A DNA stretch of 64,000 nt from CAVVFX01 sp963777595 (GTDB taxonomy: Bacteria > Acidobacteriota > Terriglobia > Bryobacterales > Bryobacteraceae), in the NCBI GenBank assembly GCA_963777595.1, contig CAVZRE010000046.1, positions 62,001 to 126,000 of the forward strand, written 5' to 3'. The notes under the pieces are model-generated. The model had not been told where the DNA came from and did not search any database. It was given only the letters and a program-made list of their open reading frames with translations. How positions within the stretch are numbered: position 1 is the first letter of the stretch; each line of letters starts with the position of its first letter. A program made the translations under genes and the position numbers. Below, piece after piece: positions 18,208-26,363 of the stretch.

Positions 18208-19353
18208 TCACTCTGTCCTCTTACCGATCAGCCCCGCGGAATCGAGAATAAACCTGGCGATCCGCCCGCTTGCCATTCCATCCCCATAAGGGTTATGGAT
18301 CCGCCGCCGCCGTTCGTATTCCGATGCATTCTCGACCAACTCCGTAGTAGCGTCGACGATCTTGCGAACGTCCGTCCCCACCAGCGTCGCAGTGCCGGCT
18401 TCGACCGCCTCCGGACGCTCAGTCTTTTCCCGTAACACCAGGACCGGTTTGCCCAGCGACGGTGCTTCCTCCTGAATGCCACCCGAATCGGTGAGTAATA
18501 AATAGGAACGCCGCATCAGATCGACAAACGAAATATAGTCCAAGGGTTCGATCAGCCGGATGTTGGAAGCTCCGCTCAAGTTACGGCGAATCGGCTCGGT
18601 CACGTGCGGGTTGGGATGAACGGGATAAACAATTTCTACACCTGGCAGGCGGGCAATTTCACAGAGCGCCGTGCTGATCTGCTCAAAACCCTCGCCGAAG
18701 CTTTCACGCCGGTGAGCCGTCACCACGATCAGCTTACGGCTTGCATCCAGTTCCGACCAGTCGCGCCCCGATATCTCTTTTCGCTCCAGGCAGTCCCGAA
18801 TATAAAGCACTGCATCGATGCCGGTGTTCCCGGTTACCGTGATGCGCCTCGCCTCTACTCCTTCGCGCTGCAGATTCGCCGCAGCCCACGGCGTCGCCGC
18901 GAAGTGCAGGGCACTGAGACGTCCCACCACAACACGATTCATTTCCTCGGGAAACGGTTGGGACATATCGCCGGTCCGCAGTCCAGCCTCGACATGACCG
19001 ACCGGAATTCCCGCATAAAAAGCAGCCAGCGCTCCAGCCAAAGTCGTCGCAGTGTCCCCCTGGACCAGGACCAGGTCCGGACGCTCCGATTTCAAGACAG
19101 GTTCCAGTTCGGAAAGAATCAGGCTGGTAGCGGACGCCAGACTCTGGCCCGGCCGCATGGCATTCAAGTCATAGTGAGGCTCAACCTGAAACACCTTGAG
19201 AACCTGGTCGAGCATGGCCCGGTGCTGTGCCGTGACGCAGATTCGCACATCCACCCGATCATCGCTTTTCTCGCGAAAATAGCGGATAACCGGACATAAT
19301 TTAATCGCTTCGGGTCTGGTTCCAAAGATAAATAGGACTCTTGGCCGAAACAT
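18208..19353 (-). CDS. wecB: UDP-N-acetylglucosamine 2-epimerase (non-hydrolysing)
   Basis: A protein of 381 residues. Motifs visible are VLFIFGTRPEAIKLCPVI at the N-terminus, CVTAQHRAMLDQVLKVF, LVLVQGDTATTLAGALAAFYAGIPVGHVEAGLRTG, the conserved FPEEMNRVVVGRLSALHFAAT, GNTGIDAVLY, VTAHRRESFGEG and LLTDSGGIQEEAPSLGKPVLVLRE. It interconverts UDP-GlcNAc and UDP-ManNAc. With a nucleotide-sugar dehydrogenase in the same region, a ManNAc-uronic-acid-type precursor is possible. The gene converges with the sugar transferase gene. Confidence 0.92.
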   Translation of the reverse strand: MFRPRVLFIFGTRPEAIKLCPVIRYFREKSDDRVDVRICVTAQHRAMLDQVLKVFQVEPHYDLNAMRPGQSLASATSLILSELEPVLKSERPDLVLVQGDTATTLAGALAAFYAGIPVGHVEAGLRTGDMSQPFPEEMNRVVVGRLSALHFAATPWAAANLQREGVEARRITVTGNTGIDAVLYIRDCLERKEISGRDWSELDASRKLIVVTAHRRESFGEGFEQISTALCEIARLPGVEIVYPVHPNPHVTEPIRRNLSGASNIRLIEPLDYISFVDLMRRSYLLLTDSGGIQEEAPSLGKPVLVLREKTERPEAVEAGTATLVGTDVRKIVDATTELVENASEYERRRRIHNPYGDGMASGRIARFILDSAGLIGKRTE

Positions 19354-19403
19354 TTAAATATATGGTATCAACTTGTGTTACAGACCTTATCTCGGAGCAG
19401 GTT

Positions 19404-19679
19404 CTAACTCACCAACGCGTGCGCCAATCGCGATAACTCGGCGACATTATGCAGCGATTGGAATAATTCCACCCAAACCACATAGCCATCGCCTTCGGGA
19501 CGGCAATAGCTCACCTCCCCGAGCGACATCGTATCGTCGGCTTCCACCTTTACAGCGCTTCCTATATCGACCCACTTGGCCACTTTCAATTGCATCATAT
19601 GACCCTCGCGTCCGACAACCGGACAGCGTAAAGGCGCCTCGGCGTCATCCAGCTTTGTAAAGGCGGCAACCGTTTCCAT
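19404..19679 (-). CDS. Small PilZ-like protein
   Basis: A protein of 91 residues. The segment from residue 40 to the end (IGSAVKVEADDTMSLGEVSY, CRPEGDGYVVWVELFQSL) has the spacing of acidobacterial PilZ-type domains, which are often short and degenerate. The classical RxxxR and (D/N)xSxxG motifs for cyclic-di-GMP are not clearly present; DDTMSLGEV is only a loose match. A cyclic-di-GMP-responsive regulator of polysaccharide output is the attractive idea for this location, but binding is unproven. It is divergent from the subtilase gene at 19916. Confidence 0.5.
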   Translation of the reverse strand: METVAAFTKLDDAEAPLRCPVVGREGHMMQLKVAKWVDIGSAVKVEADDTMSLGEVSYCRPEGDGYVVWVELFQSLHNVAELSRLAHALVS

Positions 19680-19915
19680 ACCCTACCTTTCGGCGGAACC
19701 AGCCCAAGACTTTAGTCCCGAAAGATAAATTTTAAACACCCCCCAATCCCTATATTCATCGTCTCGTAGCCAGTCTAGTACTCACATGACCAATTCCCCG
19801 GGAACTCCGCCTCCGTATTCTCTTGGATACTACTCCTCTGGTAAAGGCCCACTTTACCCTCGGATTTGGCATCCATGTGCCAATTGGCAATCCAAGTCTT
19901 GTGAGGAGTTAGACC
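19680..19915. promoter_or_regulatory. Upstream region of the first subtilase gene
   Basis: A 236-base divergent region. A block near 19764-19830 (CTCGTAGCC, AGTACTCACATGACCA, CCGTATTCTC) recurs at about 21697-21760, upstream of the second subtilase gene. The duplication therefore included the promoter region. A ribosome-binding sequence GTGAGGAG precedes the ATG at 19916. The hairpin-like GACTTTAGTC at 19708-19717 is also present. Confidence 0.5.
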
Positions 19916-21637
19916 ATGCGTAAAATTGACTTCAATCTGGCAGTGGCCATTCTAGGTCTTCTGCTGTTCTGTGAGTTCCAGGCCGATGGCGCTGCATTGC
20001 TGGGTATCAAACGGCCGCAGGTCGGTGAAACCGTTGAAGTGCTGGTGCAATATGCAACTCAGCCCTCGCAAGAACAACACCGCAGGGTGACCAATCATAA
20101 TGGCCGCGTCCTGGCTGCCTTTGAATATGTGCCGCTCGCTCACTACGCCGTCACCCCGGAGGCCCTCGCCGATCTCGAAGCCAACCCCGACGTCGTCTCC
20201 ATTAGCCCGAATCTTCCCTTGCAGGCCTTCCTCGACCACGCGACCGCCTCCGCGGACTACGACCCTCTCGCCAACTACTACGTCTCCATCGGCCGCGGGA
20301 AAGCCTGGGGAATCGGCATAGCCATTCTTGATAGCGGCGTCAACCCGACCAATATCAACATGAATAGTTATGAGACCAATGCGTCGCGTATCGTCTACAG
20401 CCAGACCTTTGTCGGCGGCGATACCAATGACGAGTTCGGACATGGCACCCACGTAGCAGGAATCGCAGCCGGAGTCGATAATGTGACCGCCGGAATGAAT
20501 AACAACATCAGATGGTTCTCCGGTGTCGCCATGGATGCCAATATCGTCAACCTGAAAGTCCTCAACGCAGCCGGCGTCGGTACCGACTCGTCGGTAATCG
20601 CCGGCATCAATGCTGCGATCAAACTGAAAAGCACCTACAACATCCGCGTCATCAATCTCTCCCTTGGCCGCCCCATTACGCAATCTTATAAAACCGACCC
20701 TCTGTGCCAGGCCGTCGAAGCTGCCTGGAAGGCAGGCCTCGTGGTCGTCGTCGCCGCCGGCAATGATGGCCGGGATAACTCCCAAAATACGCAAGGCTAT
20801 GGCACCATCACGGCGCCGGGGAATGACCCCTATGTCATCACCGTAGGCGCAACCAACGACAACGGCGACTACACCCGTGGAAACGACGTCCTCACTACTT
20901 ACAGCTCCAAAGGACCCTCCGCCATCGATCACATCGTCAAGCCCGACCTCGTGGCCCCCGGCAATCTGGTTGTCTCAGCCCAATCCCACGGAGCGGCACT
21001 CGTCACCGAATATCCCGCCAATCAGATTCCCATCGACTCCTATCTTCCTGGAGGTTCGTCCTCCTACTGCCCCTATTTGTTCATACTCTCCGGAACCAGC
21101 ATGGCGGCGCCGGTCGTCAGCGGCGCGGCCGCAATGGTAATCGACCAAAATTCGGCCATCACTCCGGATCAGGTAAAGGCTAAGTTGATGCGTACCGCCT
21201 GGGACGGTTTCCCGGCCACCATGAATATCACCGTCACCAGTTCGTCCGGCGCGAAAACCACTTACACCGAGAATGCCGACATCTTCAGCATCGGCGCGGG
21301 ACAGGTGGATATCTGGGCCGCCTATAACGACACCACCATGCCCTCCGGATCCGCCGCATCGCCTGTTGCCACTTTTAACTCGCGCTCTTCTTCCGTCCAG
21401 TTACAGTTGAACAGCGTCGGCGCGACCAATGTGATTTGGGGAAGCAGTTCGCCCTATGCCACTAACGTCATCTGGGGATCGAATGTCAGCGGCTTGAACG
21501 TCATCTGGGGATCGAATGTCATCTGGGGTTCCAACGCCGTAGCGGCAGCCAATGTCATCTGGGGCAGCAGTTCTCCGTGGGCCCAGTCGACGCCCGGCGC
21601 GGAACTCCTCGACGTCGCCATAAACGGCGACAGGTAG
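19916..21637 (+). CDS. Secreted S8 subtilase with NVIWGS repeats, copy 1
   Basis: A protein of 573 residues with a signal peptide (about 1-27), an inhibitor-I9-like propeptide (EVLVQYATQP to SISPN, about 40-100) and a peptidase S8 domain. The catalytic residues are Asp139 (ILDSGVN), His176 (GHGTHVAGIAAG) and Ser395 (SGTSMAAP), with the oxyanion Asn283 in AAGND. The C-terminus carries five NVIWGS hexapeptides between about residues 505 and 551, spaced by short Ser/Ala/Asn-rich linkers, then STPGAELLDVAINGDR. The protease should be active in the periplasm or outside the cell. The repeat function is unknown. It is a tandem paralogue of the next gene. Confidence 0.93.
   Translation: MRKIDFNLAVAILGLLLFCEFQADGAALLGIKRPQVGETVEVLVQYATQPSQEQHRRVTNHNGRVLAAFEYVPLAHYAVTPEALADLEANPDVVSISPNLPLQAFLDHATASADYDPLANYYVSIGRGKAWGIGIAILDSGVNPTNINMNSYETNASRIVYSQTFVGGDTNDEFGHGTHVAGIAAGVDNVTAGMNNNIRWFSGVAMDANIVNLKVLNAAGVGTDSSVIAGINAAIKLKSTYNIRVINLSLGRPITQSYKTDPLCQAVEAAWKAGLVVVVAAGNDGRDNSQNTQGYGTITAPGNDPYVITVGATNDNGDYTRGNDVLTTYSSKGPSAIDHIVKPDLVAPGNLVVSAQSHGAALVTEYPANQIPIDSYLPGGSSSYCPYLFILSGTSMAAPVVSGAAAMVIDQNSAITPDQVKAKLMRTAWDGFPATMNITVTSSSGAKTTYTENADIFSIGAGQVDIWAAYNDTTMPSGSAASPVATFNSRSSSVQLQLNSVGATNVIWGSSSPYATNVIWGSNVSGLNVIWGSNVIWGSNAVAAANVIWGSSSPWAQSTPGAELLDVAINGDR
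21428..21568 (+). repeat. NVIWGS-coding 18-base repeats, copy 1
   Basis: Five 18-base units of the form AAYGTNATYTGGGGNWSN encode NVIWGS within the first subtilase gene. Only two are directly adjacent; the others are separated by linkers. The units differ at synonymous positions, so they are not fresh slippage products. Confidence 0.85.
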
Positions 21638-21834
21638 CCCGGCGGAGCGCTGGCCGGCATCGGCTTCTGGCCCGGCTCCCCTCTCTCCCTCACCTCGTAG
21701 CCCGTTCAGTACTCATATGACCAAACCCTCCCAAACTACCCCACCGTATTCTCATGCATACTAACTCAACAACCCGCCGCAGTCTAACCTCGGACTTAGC
21801 AGCTAATACGTCAAGTCGCGAAGAGAATTAATAC

Positions 21835-23541
21835 ATGAACACACATAACTCCAGCCGGACAGCGGCCCTCGTAGGTCTTTTACTTCTGTGTGACTTTCAG
21901 GCCTTCGGCGTTAAAGCCGTCGGAATCAAGCGCCCCAAGACCGGCGAAACCGTTGAAGTGCTGGTGCAGTACGCCGCCCAACCGTCCGAAGAGCAGCATA
22001 GAAGAGTGACCGCTCGCAACGGCCGCACCCTGGCGGCCTTTGAGCATGTTCCCGTAGCTCACTATGCGGTAACTCCCGAAGCCCTCGACGATCTGGAAGC
22101 CAATCCCGGCGTCGTCTCCATCAGCCCCAATCAGCCAGTACAGGCCTTTCTTGACCATGCCATCAGCTCGGTGGACTATTACGCTCTCGGCCTTCACTAC
22201 GAGTCCATCGGCCGCGCCCCCGCCATCGGTATCGGCGTGGCCATCATCGATAGCGGTATCAATTCCGCGAATATCAATTTCAACTTCTATGGTTCCAGCA
22301 CGTCCCGCATCGTCTACAGCAAGAGCTTCGTCGGCGGCGATACCAACGATGAGTTCGGCCATGGCACCCACGTAGCAGGCATCGCGGCGGGAGTCGACAA
22401 TATCACCGCCGGAATGACGAATAACACCCGCTATTTCTATGGCGTTGCCATGTTTGCCAATATCGTCAATCTGAAAGTCCTGAGTGCCACCGGCGCAGGT
22501 ACCGACGCTTCCGTGATCGCCGGCATTAATGCGGCGATTCAGCTCCAGAGCACTTACAACATCCGCGTCATCAATCTCTCGCTCGGCCGCCCGATTACGC
22601 AGTCCTATAAGACCGACCCTCTCTGCCAGGCCGTGGAAGCCGCCTGGAAAGCCGGTATCGTGGTAGTCGTCGCCGCCGGCAACGACGGACGGGATAATTC
22701 CCAGGGCACCCTCGGCTACGGCACCATCACCGCCCCGGGTAACGACCCTTACGTCATTACCGTCGGCGCCACCAACGACATGGCAGATTACAACCGCGCC
22801 AACGACATCCAGACCACCTATAGCTCCAAAGGGCCCACCGCCATCGACCACATTGTCAAGCCCGACCTGGTTGCTCCCGGCAACCGCGTAGTCTCCACCT
22901 TGTCGCATGGCTCCGCCCTCGTCACCGACTATCCCGCCAATCAGATTCCCATCGATACCTATCTGCCGGGAGGTTCCTCGTCTTACTCTCCTTACTTATT
23001 CACCCTGTCCGGAACCAGCATGGCGACGCCCCTCGTCTCCGGTGGGGCTGCGATGTTAATCGACGGAAATCCGGCCCTCACGCCCGATCAGGTGAAGGCC
23101 AAATTAATGCGCACCGCCTGGCGCGGCTTCCCGGCCACCACCACGATCACCGTCACCAATCCCGCCGGGACTTACACCGAGAATGCGGATATCTTCAGCA
23201 TCGGCGCAGGCCAGGTAGATATCTGGGCCGCCTATAACGACACCACCATGCCCTCCGGCTCAGCCATGTCTCCCGCGGCGACATTCAACAGCAAGACCGG
23301 CAAGGTCCAGTTAGTCGGCATTGCCGCGACCAATGTCATCTGGGGCAGCACCGCGCCCTTCGCGACCAACGTCATTTGGGGCTCGAACGTCAGCGGCTCC
23401 AACGTAATCTGGGGTTCCAATGTGATCTGGGGCTCGAATGTGATTTGGGGTTCCAACGTCATTTGGGGAAGCTCTTCTCCCTGGGCCCAGTCAACCCCCG
23501 GCGCCGAACTCCTCACCGTAGCCATCAACGGCGACAACTAG
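21835..23541 (+). CDS. Secreted S8 subtilase with NVIWGS repeats, copy 2
   Basis: A protein of 568 residues, closely similar along its length to the preceding subtilase. Residue numbers of the triad coincide (Asp139, His176, Ser395) and blocks such as GRPITQSYKTDPLCQAVEAA are identical. It has a signal peptide (ALVGLLLLCDFQAFG), a propeptide and the S8 domain. The tail has six NVIWGS repeats, the last four in uninterrupted tandem. It ends SSPWAQSTPGAELLTVAINGDN like its partner. The 197-base gap to copy 1 repeats the upstream block of copy 1. A tandem gene duplication with later divergence is the simplest reading. Confidence 0.93.
   Translation: MNTHNSSRTAALVGLLLLCDFQAFGVKAVGIKRPKTGETVEVLVQYAAQPSEEQHRRVTARNGRTLAAFEHVPVAHYAVTPEALDDLEANPGVVSISPNQPVQAFLDHAISSVDYYALGLHYESIGRAPAIGIGVAIIDSGINSANINFNFYGSSTSRIVYSKSFVGGDTNDEFGHGTHVAGIAAGVDNITAGMTNNTRYFYGVAMFANIVNLKVLSATGAGTDASVIAGINAAIQLQSTYNIRVINLSLGRPITQSYKTDPLCQAVEAAWKAGIVVVVAAGNDGRDNSQGTLGYGTITAPGNDPYVITVGATNDMADYNRANDIQTTYSSKGPTAIDHIVKPDLVAPGNRVVSTLSHGSALVTDYPANQIPIDTYLPGGSSSYSPYLFTLSGTSMATPLVSGGAAMLIDGNPALTPDQVKAKLMRTAWRGFPATTTITVTNPAGTYTENADIFSIGAGQVDIWAAYNDTTMPSGSAMSPAATFNSKTGKVQLVGIAATNVIWGSTAPFATNVIWGSNVSGSNVIWGSNVIWGSNVIWGSNVIWGSSSPWAQSTPGAELLTVAINGDN
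23332..23472 (+). repeat. NVIWGS-coding 18-base repeats, copy 2
   Basis: Six units encode NVIWGS, with four in direct tandem at 23401-23472. The array is one unit longer than in the neighbouring paralogue. This suggests unit gain or loss since the duplication. Confidence 0.85.
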
Positions 23542-23697
23542 GCAACCTCCCATCATCTGTAGGGCAGACCATCGTCTTTCGTGGTCTGCCCGGCTGCGCA
23601 GCAGTCGTTGCAGTTTCTCCGACGGCTAGGGCCTTAAATCGCATCTATTCTCCTATGTCCGCCCGATTTACCCGCGCACTTCCTCGACGTCGCCGGC

Positions 23698-24100
23698 CTA
23701 CCGTAAATGTTTCGGCGTTGCTGCTTCCATAGCGCTCTTGGCCAAGAACCCGCGCAACGAATCCAGACTGTCGAGTCCGCGTGTCTGAAGGTCATGGGAA
23801 AGATCAGCCGCCCTCATAGGCTTCAACTCAGAATTATCGTTGACCCGGAACACGCCCTCTTCCATCGCCGCCAGCATACCGACCCCGCCTCCCGATTCGT
23901 GAAAGACCGCCAGCACGTATCTCTGGCCCAGCTGCATTGGGTGCCTGGCTGAACCACTCCGACATCACCATTCATGGTATGACCGCCATAGTCCGGCAGC
24001 CAAAGCTCTTCCGGGTTAAGCGAACCAAACGCCTGCGGCGGCTTCGGCCCATCCTCCAGCATCTTAGGCTGGCGAAGCGCCCGACAGCCTCGTCTATCGA
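23698..24100 (-). pseudogene. Frameshifted secreted-protein remnant
   Basis: Two minus-strand frames join into one protein. The first reads KMLEDGPKPPQAFGSLNPEE to VGVVQPGTQ. The second takes over at MQLGQRYVLAVFHESGGGVG, near 23936, and runs to a stop at 23698. A single missing A (CAATG for CAAATG) would restore the frame. The pattern of a glycine-rich turn followed by GQRYVLAVF, a variable loop and EEGVFRVND resembles the N-terminal domains of acidobacterial secreted TIMP-like proteins such as the transposon cargo at 32137. No start or signal peptide is left. It may be a decayed gene or a gene with one sequence error. Confidence 0.4.
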
Positions 24101-24121
24101 CCTGACGATCGGTGGCGAGCT

Positions 24122-25663
24122 TTACTCCGCCCGGGCCAGAAATACGATCTGATACCCCATCAACCCAGGCATCAACTTAGTAAGTGCCCCTAACATCCCG
24201 GTCATCGCTCTCATCACCGGATTCGCCGGCGACCACCCCAGAATCAGTTCGATCGGAATACACGTGCACCGCTCTTCCACAATCGCGTAGCCATTCTCCC
24301 GTAGAAAAGCCCGCGCCGTTTGCCGCGTGAAAAAGCGCGCGTGCGTCTTATCCAGAATCCCTCGCTCGGTATATTCGAACTTACCGAGCAACAGCAGCAG
24401 CCGAACATAAATATTGGCGATGTTCGGCACCGAGACAATCAGAAATCCCGTGCTCTTCAACGTCGGACGGCACTCCCGCAGCAGCCTGTCGCAGGTGGTG
24501 AGATGTTCCAGCACATCGAGCAGCAGCACCCGGTCGTAAGTCTCGCCGTGCAAGTCATCCACAATGCGCGCAATGCTCTCGCTCAGATCCGCCTGGTAGT
24601 AACGCGACAGCGCCGGCAACACCGCCGACGGCGGCAGAATATCCATCCCCGTCACGCGATTCTCATTCTTCACCATCTGCTCGGCTAGAAAACCTTTGCC
24701 GCAGCCGACATCCAGAATGGAATGATGCGACCCCGCCAGTTCCAGCGCGTACGAATGGCTGGAATGCCGCGAAAACTTGATCGGATAGTGAATGAAGTAC
24801 TCTTCGAACTCCGGATGCCGCTTCACCGACCGCATGCAATGTTTGTACCGCCGTACCGCCCGCGCCACGTCCTTGGCATACTTCAACCCGTTCACGTAGC
24901 AGATTTCATCTCCATAGTAAGTGGGGATCGGCACTTCCATAATGCGGAATCTCTGGTGGTGCAGCTTGATAATGATTTCCGTATCGAAGTGAAACTTGTC
25001 CGTCATCTTCGAGAAATCGATATCTTTTAACGCATGCAGGTTATAGGCGCGGTAGCCGCTGTGGAACTCGGTCAGATTCATGCCCAGCGCGGCATTCTCG
25101 AACACCGTCAGGATGCGGTTGCCGAGGTATTTGTAAAACGGCATGCCGCCCTTCAGCGGGCCGCCATACGTCTTCATCATGCGCGAACCGAATACCGCGT
25201 CCGCATTCCCATCCACGATCGGCCGGTAAAGGTGCGCAAGAATCTCCGGAGCGTACTGCCCGTCGCCGTGCAAGAGCACCACCACATCGAAGCCGCGCTC
25301 AATGAAATACTTGTAACCCGCCTTCTGATTTCCCCCGTAGCCCAGGTTCCTCGCGTGTTTCAGCACCTTCAATTTGGGCAGGTCGATGGATGCCTTGATC
25401 CCCACCGCCAGCTCATAGGTTGCATCCGGACTGGCATCGTCGAAGATCACTACTTCTTCCACGTTCTTCCAGACATTCGGCGTAATCCGCTTGAGCACCG
25501 TTTTGAGCGTGGTCACCGCGTTATACGTAACAATCAAAATCCCGACACGTTTGCCCTTGCAGTCCGCCATACGGCTGTCGTCCTGCAGATCGTCGGCTTG
25601 AAAGCGCGGCAGGGGCTCATACTCGAGAGCGGCGGGGCTGTGATGGGACGCTTCTGGTAGCAC
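24122..25663 (-). CDS. Glycosyltransferase family 2 - methyltransferase fusion
   Basis: A protein of 513 residues with two catalytic domains. Residues about 38-275 are a GT2 GT-A domain of the dolichol-phosphate-mannose-synthase type: VGILIVTYNAVTTLKTVLKR, EVVIFDDASPDATYELA, and VVLLHGDGQYAPEIL carrying the metal-binding acidic pair; FHSGYRAY follows. Residues about 305-500 are a class I methyltransferase: SILDVGCGKGFLAEQMVKNENRVTGMD and DRVLLLDVLEHLTTCDRLLRECRPTL. A C-terminal hydrophobic segment may bind membrane. A joint enzyme could make and methylate a polyprenyl-linked sugar, but the domains could also act on different substrates. The first 30 residues are low-complexity and a start at Met32 is possible. 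Confidence 0.88.
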   Translation of the reverse strand: MLPEASHHSPAALEYEPLPRFQADDLQDDSRMADCKGKRVGILIVTYNAVTTLKTVLKRITPNVWKNVEEVVIFDDASPDATYELAVGIKASIDLPKLKVLKHARNLGYGGNQKAGYKYFIERGFDVVVLLHGDGQYAPEILAHLYRPIVDGNADAVFGSRMMKTYGGPLKGGMPFYKYLGNRILTVFENAALGMNLTEFHSGYRAYNLHALKDIDFSKMTDKFHFDTEIIIKLHHQRFRIMEVPIPTYYGDEICYVNGLKYAKDVARAVRRYKHCMRSVKRHPEFEEYFIHYPIKFSRHSSHSYALELAGSHHSILDVGCGKGFLAEQMVKNENRVTGMDILPPSAVLPALSRYYQADLSESIARIVDDLHGETYDRVLLLDVLEHLTTCDRLLRECRPTLKSTGFLIVSVPNIANIYVRLLLLLGKFEYTERGILDKTHARFFTRQTARAFLRENGYAIVEERCTCIPIELILGWSPANPVMRAMTGMLGALTKLMPGLMGYQIVFLARAE

Positions 25664-26296
25664 TCTTGTTTATTCTAAGCTCCCGGACCCACCCTGTTCT
25701 TCGCCCCCGTGTGGGTTTCGCAACACATCCGCACGCCCCGGCCTCTGTGGGTAGAGGTAAGGATGCTAGTTAAATCGTCACACTCGTCTGAATCTTTGAC
25801 CTTAATGTCCAGCGTCGGGCGTTTTTCGGCCATGTGGCCGTCATCAGTTTGCATGCATGGGGGGTAGGTTTTTCGACACGACAATACCGGCCTTTCATGT
25901 TCAGACCAAACGAGTGAACAGCTTCTTTGGGAGAATGGCGGATGGAGTACAGCCGGTTCGCACAGACGCGCTGAGTTCGTCGCTTGGAAAGCACTGCGCC
26001 GAGTCCGACGAGCGGTAAGGAGGCGGCGGGTTCAATTTAATCCTGCAACCGATCTGTGCTCCGCCGTTCAGGTTGTCGCACAAAGGGTAGATGGTGTTGA
26101 AAAAGTCCGATGCAATCATTGGTCGGTTCCTGAGCGCGATCGAAATGTCTACCTTGCCTTCCGCGATTGCTCGTAGCGCCTCTAATCGCGTTCGTTTTTC
26201 GGGGTGCCACCCGCACGGCTCACCAGCGACTTTTTCAACAGTATCGGTCCTTTGCGCCCATTGGGCCGGGGACAGTCCCGGCTGAAACCGTGAAAG
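25664..26296. other. Gene-poor spacer left of the Tn3 insertion
   Basis: About 630 bases without a supported gene. A minus-strand frame with WHPEKRTRLEALRAIAEGKVDISIAL is open for about 110 codons but matches nothing recognised and crosses a small inverted-repeat element. The base composition looks less coding-like than neighbouring genes. It probably consists of remnants. Confidence 0.4.
26095..26240. repeat. Small inverted-repeat element (possible MITE or IS relic)
   Basis: A perfect 13-base inverted repeat TGTTGAAAAAGTC borders a 146-base segment (26095-26107 and 26228-26240). Ends of the form GTTGAAAAAGTC are seen in several insertion sequences. No transposase coding is left inside. No convincing target duplication was found. 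Confidence 0.45.
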
Positions 26297-26325
26297 TTAT
26301 ACGACCCAATCACGTTTCGGGTCTT
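26297..26325 (-). pseudogene. 3' end of the zinc-ribbon gene split by Tn3
   Basis: Read on the minus strand after the shared AAGAC, this piece encodes PKRDWVV and a TAA stop in the frame that arrives from 33666. It is the missing C-terminus of the zinc-ribbon gene at 33666-33881. Joining the two and counting the 5-base duplication once gives a 79-residue protein ending LYVKDPKRDWVV. Confidence 0.85.
26321..26325. repeat. Tn3 target-site duplication, left copy
   Basis: GTCTT here is repeated at 33666-33670 directly after the right inverted repeat. The duplicated bases belong to the AAA-GAC (Lys-Asp) codons of the interrupted zinc-ribbon gene. Confidence 0.92.
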
Positions 26326-26363
26326 GGGTGTTGGGGATCAATGGAACGGAAAACCGGGTTAAG
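26326..26363 (+). repeat. Tn3 left terminal inverted repeat (38 bp)
   Basis: It starts GGGTGTTGGGGATC and ends CCGGGTTAAG, and is the exact reverse complement of 33628-33665. Similarity to the other end continues for about 20 subterminal bases (GAGTTTTGCAGAT). It lies 27 bases from the tnpA stop. Confidence 0.95.

Noticed and set aside
23401..23472. Tandem 18-base repeats taken as a non-coding satellite or CRISPR-like array
   Set aside because: The units lie in frame within the subtilase gene and encode NVIWGS each time with synonymous variation.
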